Origin: Podocnemis expansa | Lineage: Eukaryota > Chordata > Testudines > Podocnemididae | Assembly (NCBI GenBank): GCA_007922195.1 | Contig: ML682028.1 | Location: 17,513,053 to 17,577,052 of the forward strand | Length of the DNA: 64,000 nt | Direction: 5' to 3' | In this document: piece after piece, positions 33,706 through 45,429 of the stretch | Layout: each line of letters starts with the position of its first letter | Numbering within the stretch: position 1 is the first letter of the stretch | The notes under the pieces: generated by a model | What the model saw: the letters and a program-made list of their open reading frames with translations, nothing else | Told to the model about the DNA's origin: nothing | The model's database searches: none | Program-made: the position numbers and the translations under genes

Positions 33706-34290
33706 CATAGCAGCATAGAAATGGAAGGCTGGAAGGGACCTTGAAAGCAAAGACCAGCCCCCTGCTCTGAGGCAAGATGAAGAAAACTTAGGCCATTCCT
33801 GACCAGAGTTTATCCAAGCTGTTCTTAAAAACCTGCAGTGCTAGGGATTCTACAACCTCCATTGGACGCTTATTCCATAGCTTAACTACCCTTATTATAG
33901 TTAGAAAGTTTTTCCCAATATCTAAGGTAATTTTCCCTTTGCTGCAGACAGAAGTCGATTACTTCCTGACCTATTTTCATTGTCAATTTCAAAAGGGATA
34001 GTGGTTTGAGCCTGTAAACTGCTCTGATTTGCTGCTACTTTATGACCTGATCCTATGTTTTACACCCCCTTGCATTTAGTTTCATTCCTTTCTGTAAGTT
34101 CACCCATCTTCAAAGCATCTGAGGAAGTGGGATCTTCTCCCACGAAAGCTCATGCAAAAAATAAATCTGTTAGTCTTAAAGTGCCACACAACTCCTTGTT
34201 GTTTTTTTACTATTTTCATTGGGCATGGAGAACAAAATTGATCTCCAAGAGTCCATAATGGATGAATCCCTATTGGCTGGGTGTAATAAA
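33706..34290 (-). mobile_element. CR1 LINE 3' end, antisense, split by a PLE tail
   Basis: Left part 33706-33982 begins 'catagcagcatagaaatggaaggctggaagggacc' (antisense CR1 end) and includes 'gttcttaaaaacctgcagtgctagggattctacaacctcc'. Right part 34222-34290 resumes with 'ggcatggagaacaaaattgatc', the expected continuation of the same CR1 segment. The break is the PLE insertion at 33983-34209. Confidence 0.85.
33983..34209 (+). mobile_element. 227-bp Penelope-like 3' end inserted into CR1
   Basis: Flanked by a perfect 12-bp duplication ctattttcattg (33971-33982 and 34210-34221). The insert begins in PLE 3' UTR ('ctgatttgctgctactttatgacctgatcctatg') and ends with the complete tail to 'aactccttgttg' plus a T run. 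It holds the best-preserved hammerhead-like core in the plus orientation: CTGAGGA 34119-34125, stem II GTGGGA 34127-34132 with TCCCAC 34138-34143, GAAA 34144-34147, then gctcatgc (a possible 2-bp stem III). This is a 5'-truncated copy with no protein frame. Confidence 0.88.
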
Positions 34291-37200
34291 ACATGATATT
34301 TCTACTAGCTTTCCTGTCAAGGCTCTCCAGAGCTCAGAATGAGTTCAGAGGTATCCAGACTCCCACCCATCCTCTTTCCATTAGGGAAGGAGGCTTCATG
34401 GAGAGGGGTTTGAAGGACAGAAGAGAAGGTGCAGGGCAGGTGAGCCAGTAGCTTGTAGTGGGCACTACCATAAACCAACAATAGACAGACAAGGTGAATG
34501 AGGTCATGTCTTCCATCAGACCATCTTTGGTTGGTGGAAGAGAGGAGCTTTGTCTCTCACCAACAGATCTTGGTCCCATAAGAGGTACAACCTCCCTGAC
34601 CTTGTGTGTCTACTGTCCTGGGACCAGGAAAATCTCAACCACACTGAATGCAAATAATAAACGACTACAAACTGAGAGATCCTGGGGGAAAGGAGAGAGG
34701 CTGAAATGGAGGCAGGAAGAGAGGAAGGAAAAAGCAGGAACCCAGATTAAGAGAGAGAGAAAGAACTAAAGGGAATCACTGCAGGACCCAGCGTTGGGGT
34801 ATGTGTCCAGCCAAAAGGCAATCTCCTTTAAAAGGAGAGTGACACTCTCTGAGAGAAACACACAGATTCTGTCTCCAGAACATTAACATCCCTGAGATGA
34901 GCAAATAAATCAGCCCAAAGTCTCCTGGAAATGAAACAACTTTCCATTTGGGGAGGAATCACTTTGCTCCCAGTGGGACATAGCCCTAGTCTTCACTGAC
35001 CACACTCTTCAGCAGCAGTCAATGGGAAATACACAAGGTACGTAAAATGCCTTGCAAATCTCCTGCCATCTTACTAGTGCCCAGTTAACTCCCCCCTACA
35101 TGCTTCATTAACGGCAGTAACATCAGTTCACCTTACCTCTATGCCACTGCTGAGACTGAAGTTATTATTGCAAACTCCAGGGCAACTGAGTGAGTCTTGA
35201 CAGATCACTCAATTGCACCCAGAAGAGCACACTATCGGTGGCAATTTTGCCACCATCAGTGTCGACATAGCCATAAGCTCTGCTTCTTCTGAGAGGCAAT
35301 GAATGCAGACTGCTACTCTCCAACAGAGAGATGCTTGTGGATTAGCATTTCATCTCTGGAGCCAATCCGGCTGATTTTCAAGGACAGGGTTTTTGCTTTG
35401 CAGAAACCCCCAGCCCCAATGCCGTATTGCTGTGGCGTGAGGTTGTTCTTTTTTTAAAAGCCATATGGCAAATTCCAGAACAATGTCTCTAGATGCAGTA
35501 GGAACTGTGGCACTGTACTTAAGGTGTATATGGTATGTGAAGAGGAGTGGCATTTACAATAAAAGGGGGCCCATATCTAACATCTCCATTGGGTCTGATC
35601 GGAAATACTTGGTGCTAAGACCCAAGTTAATCATTAACAGGAAAACTCTTTATGATTTACAAGAATCCAAAGCCCCACTGAAAGCTGGCTCAGTCCCAGC
35701 AAAGTCTGTGATTCCAGGAAACCTGCTTTACATGTCAGTTGGTTTGAATTTTGAGCTGGTGAAAAATGCTGAATGCCCATCCCCGAAGAGTAAATCCACT
35801 CAAGCGCCGCAGGCAGGGCAGCAGCTCAGCAAAGGCCTCCATGCTGACCCAGAGGACACACACAGTCCTCGGCATCTCTGCTGAGCAGGGCTCTCAGATC
35901 TGCTGGCTTGGAAATACAGGCAGATGGTCACGTGGGACTGTCCTGGAACCTGCCAAATCATTACATGACCAAAAAGCCATCAGGTGCTAGAAATTCTGAA
36001 TCACTGCTAACTTTGACCAGATTTTTTATTTCAACTAGAATTTTCCATTTTGACCCTAAAAGACATTGCTGGGACACTGGTGTGGATAAAAAGACACCAG
36101 GAAATGAGAGAGAACATTTCAGTTTCATTCAGGTAGAATCAAGCACATGGGACCCCAAAAATAATCATTCCTTGGTTTCAATGTCAAACCACATTTTTTT
36201 TATAAATTCTCAAACTGGAAGTGGGTGAGGAACAGGGGAGAAGAGCACCAAAATAACATGGCTATTTCCATCCAGTCAAGGATCAATGTCCAACCAATCA
36301 GATCTGAGTTCTCCCCCCAGCTTCCCTCCTTTCCTTTTAAGGAAATAGGTTGGTTAACACTGCCCACTGTGTTATCACAAAGTCATCCCTGCTTCCATCA
36401 AGCAGTACCAACTTTTATGAACTTCCTGAAGTCACTGAAGACAGAGCAGACTAAATGACACAAAGGGACACCAGATTAGTAGGTATAGTAACAAAAAGAG
36501 ACACGCTAAGAGCCTTTGGTCCATTCTGGTATGTCTGCTCAGAGGAACGGTGTTTGGTGGCCCCATGGTTGTTGTTATGTATTGTTTGTATTGGACGGCA
36601 TCTCAAAGGCCTAGCCTTGGATCAGCACCCCATTGTGCTAAGTGCTGTAAAATAACAGAAAACGAAAGACGGTTCTTGCCCCAAAAGAGCTTAATTTGCA
36701 TGTGGTAAGAGATTCCTCCTTCAGCAGGTCAGATTTAAGTAACGGTGGTGATAAAGATGAATAGTTAATGCTAAGTTCATTGTTAATAACTGGCATTGAT
36801 TAAACTCTGCCGCAAGGGTCAGGGCAATTCTTCAAAATGCACCTCCAGAAACTCACAGCAGCAAGGTTTATAGATGTGTCAGGTTGATGATTTCCACTAA
36901 GCATGGATCTGAGCTGCAAAGTTTGAGCCCAGACTCAAACTTCAGGCCTACTTGGATCGGAAGGTTTCCTTTAACCCACTATAGACGTAGGCCCAGTCCC
37001 AGAATGCCGTAACCAAATTTCCCCAAAGTCTGGGAATGTTCAGACCTGGGACTCTGAGTTTGGGTCCCTCTGCCGTTTCCAACCCAAATCTGCACATTGG
37101 TACAGGCTAACTAAAGGGTGTGATAGTTTTAACCTGCATGGGGATGAGACAAAGAACAAGAGCCATGACTGAGATGCTGACAGTCACTTCCTCTACCCTG

Positions 37201-38709
37201 TTGCCCCTTTTTTGGACTTAATTACATAAGCACAAATGCATTACTTTAACCTGCACCAGAAACTGGATCCAGCAGAGAATCTGACCAGTTACATGATGTG
37301 AATTATAGGAAGCAGTGATGTAAAGAGAGAGGACCAAAGTCTAGCCTCAGTCGTGTCAGAGTAATGATGTTGGACTCATGATGCCACCAGAAGCAGAATT
37401 TGGCCCATTCTCGTAGTACATCTGTGCAGTGTTTGTGTGAAACTGACCCCAGAATTGGACTGAAAATCTCATGGGAAATTGAATCCATCCTGGCATTTTG
37501 GAACATCTAATTCCAGTCCCACCTGAAAACAGGAAAAGTGGAAGTGAAAAAAAATGACTGGAGAAAGAAAAAGGGTAATCTAAACAATTTGGATTCTTCT
37601 TGGGACAAAAACTTGACTTAACTCTTTTTTTAACCTGAACTGGTTTGCCCACTGGCTTGCGAATATCTTCCTCTTAGGGCTGCTTTGCAGTCCTCTTTTG
37701 GACCATGCCCCCACCTAACACCCCAATACAATTCATCCACCCAATCATAATTTGAGACCCACTTATTGTAGGGGAGGATTAAGGCTGGTTACAAGATTGG
37801 CTGTAGAGCAAGAAAGGTGCATAGAGGGGAGAAAAGAGCTGTTGTTTGCTAAGATTTCAAAGAAATGGGTCCATTGGACAGGGGTTTGTTTCTATCAAGA
37901 GGTGCTCTGTTGGGGCTAATGGAGTTTCCCAAGTGTAAAACTGGTATATGTGACATGAGAATCTGAATCATTCTCTTCCTTGTTCCCTTCCCATCTGTTT
38001 TCTCAATGGCCGTGTGATTGTTCATGCTTAAAGGCTATTTTATTTCTTTAGTGTACCATTAATGACATCATCTTTATGTTGTTTGTATTCGTGCAGGCAT
38101 TCGAAATGCCAGCGTTGACCAGGTCCCATTATGTTAGTGGCTGCACGCACACAACAATGAGAGAGCCCCTACCCCTAAAGAGCTTACAAAGCGGCAGCCG
38201 ACAGACAAGTGGATGCAGAGAGACAGGCGGAGGGGAAACACAAGGCTACAAGGAGACAGTATTGGTCAGCATGACAGGCGGTGATCTCAGCACACTACAG
38301 CCTTGCTGTCATCAAGTGTTTTGTAGGGATCAAGGCAAAGGAGAGTTTTCAGGAGGGACTGGAAGGAAAAGAATGAGGTGGCTCTGTAGAGGTTTACAGG
38401 GAATATTTCCCAAGAGGAAGGGGTGACATGAGAGAAATCGCAAAGGTGCTTGTCTGAAAATATAACAAGTGAATGATCGAGACTGGCATCATGGAGCCAT
38501 GGGAGGGAGAAGTCGCCCTTTCAGTACTGAATTAGATCAGAGCTGGTTTCAGGAACAAATTGACAAATGTGGGTTACTTGCAAGAAAAAGAAACTAGCAG
38601 CAGCACAGAGAAATTTTCCTCTCTTGTTGCAACTCAGTTTTCTGTTCAGAGACTTTCTGCCTGTGGAAGCTGGGGGGCCCCGCGCGGCGGAGGGGAAGGA
38701 AGAAACATC
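34291..38709. other. Long non-coding stretch with dispersed-repeat relics
   Basis: No gene recognised; the frames at 35465-35884, 35908-36228 and 37356-37652 have no domain. Relics of the 'caccccattgtgctaagtgctgta' dispersed repeat lie at about 36570-36700 and 38095-38215 (with 'aaagagctta' words downstream, as in the other copies). A G-poor purine-rich patch is at 34680-34770. Confidence 0.5.
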
Positions 38710-38712
38710 CAT

Positions 38713-39225
38713 GGCTGTGTCCACACTTAGAATTTAGTTCGAATTAATGATTAACTTGAACTAAATTAATGCATGGCTACAGTGGCTTTCATTACTTCGA
38801 ACTAAGGAATTCCTTAATTCAAAATAATGAACCCTTTCTTTGAAGTTATAAAACCTTGCTTATCTTTGAAGTAATGTTTAATTTGAACTGATTAGTTCAA
38901 ATTAACCCAATGTAGCTGTGTTAATTCTAACTAATTGTTAGTTTGAATTAACATGGTTTCACCTTCTCTGTCCAAGGGTGCCTTCCCCTTTCTATGTGTT
39001 GGGTGAAGGCATGGCCCTTCTTGGGGGCCATGTTGCCACACTTCCCGTGGTGCCCTTTCCTAAACTGAACTACAAGTCCTGTCCATGGACGAGCTAGTTT
39101 GATTTGGATTTCTAGTGGAGCCATGTTACTCTGAATTAACTTAGTGTGAATTAACCATTATTAGTTCAATTTGATTAGTTCAAAGTAAATTGATTTGAAC
39201 TAATTTTCTAAGTGTAGACATAGCC
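38713..39225. mobile_element. MITE with Harbinger-style ends, 513 bp
   Basis: Terminal inverted repeats ggctgtgtccacacttagaa and the inverse of ttctaagtgtagacatagcc match at 18 of 20 positions. The element is flanked by a perfect 3-bp duplication cat (38710-38712, 39226-39228). Internal AT-rich arms repeat ttagttcgaattaa-type palindromes. A middle block (about 39018-39130, 'ccttcttgggggccatgttg' to 'ctagtggagccatgtt') matches the middle of the element at 55876-56365, which proves they belong to one family. No coding. Confidence 0.75.
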
Positions 39226-39401
39226 CATCAGATTAGGCATTACCCACCCATTTTTCAAAATCTTGGCCAATGATTTCCATGTGCAACCCTTTCATGCAAC
39301 AGTTAGAGAAAGCGAAGCAACTCAGATTTTGGTTTCCTTCCAATTTTCCTGTTCTATATCCACATACATTAAAAGGAGGATGCAGTAACAAGAGATACGA
39401 C

Positions 39402-39553
39402 CAGAGCTATGATGTGGCGATCTGGCGCCCCTTCCCATTAGCAGCGCTTGGGGGCAGCACCGCAAAACACACCCTTTAATAGAGCAGCTCCATTGAGCCG
39501 CTCCAGCGCTGCCGGGGCAAAGCCCCATCAGCCCCGCCGTAGTTACAGCCCTG
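39402..39553. mobile_element. Possible GC-rich hAT-like MITE, 152 bp
   Basis: The left end cagagctatgatgtggcg and the right end cgccgtagttacagccctg are approximately inverse (cagRgctRtgaYgt.g). The interior is a GC-rich imperfect palindrome. Flanking octamers gatacgac and gctagaac match at five of eight, so the duplication is weak. Confidence 0.4.
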
Positions 39554-39679
39554 GCTAGAACCCAGTGCAGCTCACAAGAAATGGGGTGGAGAACAATATA
39601 GAACTAAGTTAGATAAATCAATGGCACAGAGTCAAAAACATATTGTGTGCAATGTGAGTCACCCCACCTTCAAAAGTAT

Positions 39680-40300
39680 ATTATAGAATTAGAGGGGGGT
39701 CAGAGATAGCAGACAAGAATGATTAAAGGCCTGGGAAAACTCTTATCTGAGGAGAGAGTGAAAAGACTGGGATTGTTAAGAAAGAGACCAATAAGAAGTA
39801 ATATAATAAAGGGCTATATAATAATGAACAGAGAAGGTAGATTTGGGCGCATCTGTTTTCCCCGCCTCACAATACAGGATCAAGATACCTTTCACTGCCA
39901 TTAAAAGGTGAGAACTTCAAACTCTGTGAAAGGAAATATTTTTTTCACATACCACATAATAAGACTCTGAAACTCACTGCCACATGATGCCATAGACACA
40001 GAGTTTAAGCAGATTGAAAGAGGGATTGGACAGCTATCTGCATAACAGGAGTATCCCAGGTTCACATAGTTCATGCTAAGAAAAAGAAAATGGAGAGAGA
40101 AATTAAACCTCCTACTTCAAGGCTTAACACAATTAGAGAATAGGATGAGACTACTGTGAGGAGCAGATTCTCCTGCAGTAGGGTTTCTTACACTTTCCAC
40201 TGAAGTAGCTGGTGCTAGCCACTTCAGAGATACCATATGGGACTAGATGGATGATGAGCTTGGCCCAGTCTGGCAATTCGCATGGCCCTGTGCAGAAACC
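39680..40300 (+). mobile_element. CR1 LINE 3' region, sense
   Basis: Reads in the sense direction through the CR1 3' region: 'agagagtgaaaagactgggatt', 'agggctatataataatgaacagag', 'ttttcacataccacataataagactctgaaactcactgcc', 'agagggattggacagctatc' and the end 'gggactagatggatgatgagcttggcccagtctggcaattcg'. This is a diverged, 5'-truncated copy. Confidence 0.75.
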
Positions 40301-42940
40301 AAAAGTTTCTCTCCCTAGTGGAACTCTTTGTCAAGAGAGGAAGGACTTTTCAGATCTGACCAACAACTGCAGGTTTCTCTTTTAAGGTCACGGCCACCTA
40401 CTTCTTGTAAACATATTATGGATAAGCCCTATAGGAATAAGACCATAAAGGTGACCTTTGCTGTATTTTTTCAATAGCACGTCTTTATGTAAGCATGATT
40501 AATGTTTAACTCACCCCCTTGGTTCTGCTGACTTAGTTGCTACAATGATATGCACTCTCGGATGTATTAGTGATGTGTATGTCTCCAATTGTTCCTGATA
40601 AGATACCATGTTCTACTCTATGAATTAAGTAAATATTAGGTTAGGTTAGATAGCTACAGTGTGCCACAGCTGCTGCAGTTTTATGGCATTTCTTGAAACA
40701 TCTCTCCTGCTTCAATTAGGGGAGAAGTTGTTTGCTTTGTGCCATGTTTGCTACACATGCTCACGCACACCTTTAGAAACAGTACGCCAGGTCCTTGGCT
40801 TTGCTCTGTCCTACTGACACTGCTTCCCAATGCAACTGGGAGACAAAGTAACCGCCCTATAAAAAGGAATTCTTACCTAGCACATCCAGCTCTATGCTAC
40901 ATGCTCCTGTCCCCTTTCCATAGCAAACGGGGTGTCCCAAGGACTGTTGGAAAAGAAAGGGACTAGCCAGTGGGGTTTATCTCCAGGACAAGAGAGAACA
41001 GCTCTGAGGCCCTGTTGTATTAATCCAGTAGAATACATGGGGTCAAAGATGTTAACATAGTCCCCGTTCAAAGGGAAACAGTTTTAAGCAAGGTTGCGGT
41101 TCTGATATATAAAGATCAGAGATCTTGGCTGCTTAGTGCCATGGAAAACACATCATTAAAAAGCCTTCTAGCTGTTTTTTAAAGATAAAGAAAAGAAGAA
41201 AAAAACTTTAAAAGGTTTGAAATGTGAAATATTAAATCAGGCTTTTATTTTAGCGACATCTCTTGTTTCTTTTCCCTTTAACCGAAGCCCAGTTATAGAA
41301 GAACGCACCCCTTTGTTTGACATAGTTGCTTAAATGGTGAAAATTGTTCTTCGAGGAAGAAAGAAGTTAGTTGAGGTGGGCTGGAGCTGTCAACCTTGCT
41401 GTTGTTCTTAAAGTTGTCGATCCCATTTCCTAAGAAGACAAAACAAGACAAACACACACACACAAGGGAAGAAAAAAAAATACATGAAAGATAGAAATGC
41501 AGCTTCTGTCTCTGGTGATGACTTTCACTTGCAACCTCCCTGCTGGAAAACCACAGGGTTAGCACATGGGCTGATCAACGCCTTGGAGTCCTGACAAACT
41601 TGTACCAGCATCAAGCTATTTAGAGGATTGCTTCAAGCTGCATTTCTGGTCACAGGCTCACAGCAACATTGCAAAATGTGCCAGCTAATCCAGATGCTTA
41701 TTAGACAGAAGAGAGGAGAGAGAGTTAAGGATCAGAAGAAATAGGGGAGGGAGGGAAAGGAACGTAGAGGGGGCATCCCAGGTGTGACTGGGATTCGGTC
41801 ACAGCTAGTAGAGGTGATGATGGCATCTGGCCCCCAATCTCTGGCCAGTCTCAAACCAGTTTCTGACTTGGGCTGGTCAAGACATCTTTCAAGGTCAGGA
41901 TGAAGACCTTCCAGGAAACAGAGGGGAAAGCAACCCTGGTGGGGAAGCTCACACCGGTAGACAATTTTTTCCCAAAGTCTATTTGATAAAGGGATTGATG
42001 AATGGAAGACCCCACCCCTTCATTATCTGGTCCATCAATTAGGCCTAATTTCTGACACATTGACTTTGGTTCACTGATTTCAAGTCCCACACTTCCTTGG
42101 TTTACAAGGCATGACCTTAACATAGCCCTCATGTTAGATCCATAGGCTTTTCTGTTGCACTGATTGCCTTTCGGTTTTGGTTTTGCACCTTTTCCCTTCA
42201 TCATTTGTTCCAGCTATCCTGACAACTTAGGAATCAGCTCTCACTTTTGACAGTTGAACTCACCGTTACAGAAAATTTGTAGGCCCAGTTATCACAACAG
42301 TCCCAAACCTGTGCCTGATCCAGGACCAGGGGACAGACGTGTCAGAAAGCCCACTGCTCCTCACGTGTTCTGGGCCATCTTCTGGGCAATGCACCCTTCA
42401 TTACCAGGAAACTGCTCTGAACTAACCAAGTGTAGCGCCTTGACGTGCACTAGTTGCAACGCCACCAAAGAGTCTCTGGAAAATTTGGCGCCGCGCTGAT
42501 CACCCTACACAGCCGAGTCCTGCTGATTTGTGGAAGAGCAGCCTGGTGTCTTGACGTGGCAGGACCTCTGCTGCAGTGAAACCAGGAGTTCCCCTTCCCT
42601 GCTCGCTGTGCTCCCAAGTGTGACAGTGATTTTGTGATGCAAACCCCTGCTCACTAACAATCAGAGATCCACCTGTCCATTGCAGCAAGGCCTCCAACCA
42701 AACATCAGCTACAAAAGGCATTTGCTCACTTTACCACCCAGTCTGGGTCAGATTCAGACAGTCAGCCTAGCAGATAAAGACAATTCTCCATGGAGCCGCT
42801 CTTCCGCGGCACAGTGTCCTCCTTGGGAGCTTGTTTTATTTGAAAACAAAAATGTCCATGCACTTGATAAATCAGGAGTAATTCCAAGGTGTCCAGACTA
42901 CTTTGGATGTGGCTGAGAACAAAGTTTGTCGCTCTGTTTT
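40301..42940. other. Non-coding DNA, nothing recognised
   Basis: No gene or named repeat. A CA repeat of about 13 bases lies at 41452-41464. Frames at 41851-42204 (minus) and 42254-42499 (plus) have no domain. Confidence 0.5.
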
Positions 42941-42948
42941 CATCTGGG

Positions 42949-43651
42949 CAGTGGCATTGCCAGGCTGTCTGGCCCTGGGGAGCCAAATCAAATTTGTTGC
43001 CCCCATCTCCCATGCCTCCTGCCCTCCCCACCTTCTGCAGCCCCCTGCACAAGGCAGGAGAGGTCCCAGCTCCACCCCACACCTGCCCCAGGGAGGAGAG
43101 AGCTCTAGGGGCCAGGCTTCTGGACCCAGGTGCCCAGCTGTAAGAGGACAGCCCCCAGCACTGGAGGGCGGTGAAGGATGCAGACTGCCCTCCCTCCACT
43201 GAATAGTAGCGTTTTCTGCCCCTGCCCTGCCCCACCACGTCCGTGACCAGCTGCTGGAGCTCCCCAGAGGGTGGTCTGGGCCGGTGTGTGGCCATCGCTT
43301 TCTGAGGGCAGGGTATTTTCTGGCCCCTGCTCTGCCTGCAGGTCCTGCATGGCAGCAGCCACACACCAGCCCTCCCACCCCCAGGGCAGTCTGGCAGGGG
43401 CTGGGAAATGCTGCTCCTCCCTGGAGGGACAGCAATCTGTAGCACCAGTCCCCACCTCCAGCAGCAGGGGCCATGGCTGCCCGATGCCAGTCTGGCCCAT
43501 ATGCTGGGAGGGCAGGGGCACCAAATGGTGCCCTGAAGCTCAGCAGCCTAAGCCAGAGACCCTGTAATCCAGCTCTGACGCAGAGCCGGCCCAGTGCACC
43601 ACTGCAGCCTGACTCCCCACCGCCCCTCCTGCCCCCCTTGCTACATCGCTG
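42949..43651. mobile_element. GC-rich hAT element, 703 bp
   Basis: The left end cagtggcattgccaggctg and the right end cccttgctacatcgctg are inverse-related (cagYggcRtWgc). The element is flanked by a perfect 8-bp duplication catctggg (42941-42948 and 43652-43659). The interior is about two-thirds G+C. The long minus-strand frames here (42872-43669, 265 codons, and 42762-43445, 227 codons) span or cross the element boundaries and show only low-complexity Gly/Ala/Pro/Trp-rich sequence, so they are artefacts of composition rather than a transposase. Confidence 0.8.
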
Positions 43652-43659
43652 CATCTGGG

Positions 43660-45425
43660 CCAAGAACATGTGTTATAAAGAGGGAGCTAATGGTCCTTCC
43701 TTGGCACACATGGGTGTTTTAGATCTTAAATGGCCACAGCTAAGTCAGAATTTTACATAGTGCATAAACTGCAATTTTTTACTGCAAAAATCATGTCTTT
43801 GTATGTGTCTGTAACAAGCCTGGCCCAATACAGAGCCACTCCTTGGTTACTAAAGTTCAAATACATAATGATTATTATAATAAGACTCAGTGAGCTTAAG
43901 AAATCTCTAAAAATGAGGACCGCATGCAGGACCTGGCAATGCTAGTTCACGCACTGTAAGAATACGGGGAAACTCCCCTGCCAAGGGAGAGGCCAGGACC
44001 CTGCAGGCAGAGGTGCAGGGCACGTGGGGACTGGAGTGGAAACCCTTTCAGCTGACAGGGACTAGAGTTTTACCCCGCTCCCACAAGAAATACCTAAATT
44101 GCCACCACTGCCCAGGACAGGCTAGTATTCCTAAACTCATTAGTGAGGAAGAAATCTTTCTATTTCCTGATCATTTTTACTCTTCTCCGAACTTCAGAAG
44201 AGACCATTGGAGAGAGACGAGTTTGGCCTCAGACCGTGAAGATGTTCAGCTCTCAGTCCACACAGCTCAAGCCTACCTCTGTCTATAACAAATATATTCT
44301 ATCTCATCTATCCATTTCCCTCTCTCTTTCCAGTCCCCCTCAATCTCACCCATCACGAGAGTCTTTGGAATTTGTTTAGAGATGTAAACTAAACTTCTTG
44401 GAATCTCTCCTCCTATTTTTAGATGACTCACTGTCACTAGAATGAATCGAAATGTTGTAACACCCACCCACAACTGCCTTAGAAATTAAAACCAGTGGTC
44501 TTAGGCAATTTTTTATAAATGCATGCTCCCCTGCACATTTTAAGATATACATTTATTCCCCAGCCTTGTCTGATCACCCTCCTAACTGGTAGCAGCCTTT
44601 CAATACAATTCTAGAAACCACAGTCCAGACCATCATAAGCTGCTATTGTAAAATCTCGGATGATATTAAGAATCTGTTTGTTTGTTTGTTTCCCCCTTTC
44701 TCCCTGCCGAGATGTATGATTTCACTTTCAAGTTCTCACACTTTAAATTCCAGCTCTGAGCAAGCCTTCTAAACGCATCCAAAATTTGGGAGGAAACAAC
44801 CAGCACCCTTAAAGTGTGCACCTACAAAAATCAGAAAGTAAGTCATGTTTAACCACCAAGCCGCCCACCCAAACCCATAAAATCAACACAAGTTCCCTTG
44901 AACCTCTGCTTAGATTGGCTGAAAGTTTAGAAAAAAATACCAAACTCTTTCTTGGTTTGTAACAAAACATCTTGCTTCCATTATGAGAGTTTTGTACAGC
45001 TCTAGTGTTTTCCCACGCCAAATACCTACTTTAAGAAGTGATTCTATAAGTGGCTTTCAAATATTTGAGCACAGAGTTTTGTTTAAGAACTGTTTCTTCT
45101 AATGCTTCTGTGCTCCTTAGATGGATCCTCGCCAGGAAGAAGCTGATATACCTCTGTGGTCAGTAAAAAGCCAAAGACTTAACAGCAGCTGAAGGCCTCA
45201 TTATTTTAATGAATCTCAGTTTAGCATTAGTATCTAAAAGTCTATTGAAATCAATGGGCAATACCGCAAGATCTTAGCAAATTGAAACCTAATTTTGCAT
45301 TAGGACACCACAGTCTTCCTAAGTGAGCTAATAGCTCAAGTGAACATCCAGATGTTCTTTCATCTGCAAGGATGATGTTTCCTGGCTAGCTCTCACTGTA
45401 GCAGTGAGCGCCAAAATGCATCAGT
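43660..45425. other. Non-coding DNA, nothing recognised
   Basis: AT-rich. Contains a (GTTT)4-like run near 44677-44693. No gene or dispersed repeat recognised. Confidence 0.5.
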
Positions 45426-45429
45426 TACA

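Noticed and set aside
31475..34258. Conserved protein pair (31475-31669 minus and 34055-34258 plus)
   Set aside because: The two frames are nearly identical only because they are the same strand of two PLE tail copies; the tail is non-coding 3' sequence with a ribozyme-like core.
42762..43669. Two long minus-strand open frames (227 and 265 codons)
   Set aside because: They overlap each other in different phases, cross the boundaries of a hAT element defined by a perfect duplication, and consist of low-complexity GC-driven sequence without a domain.
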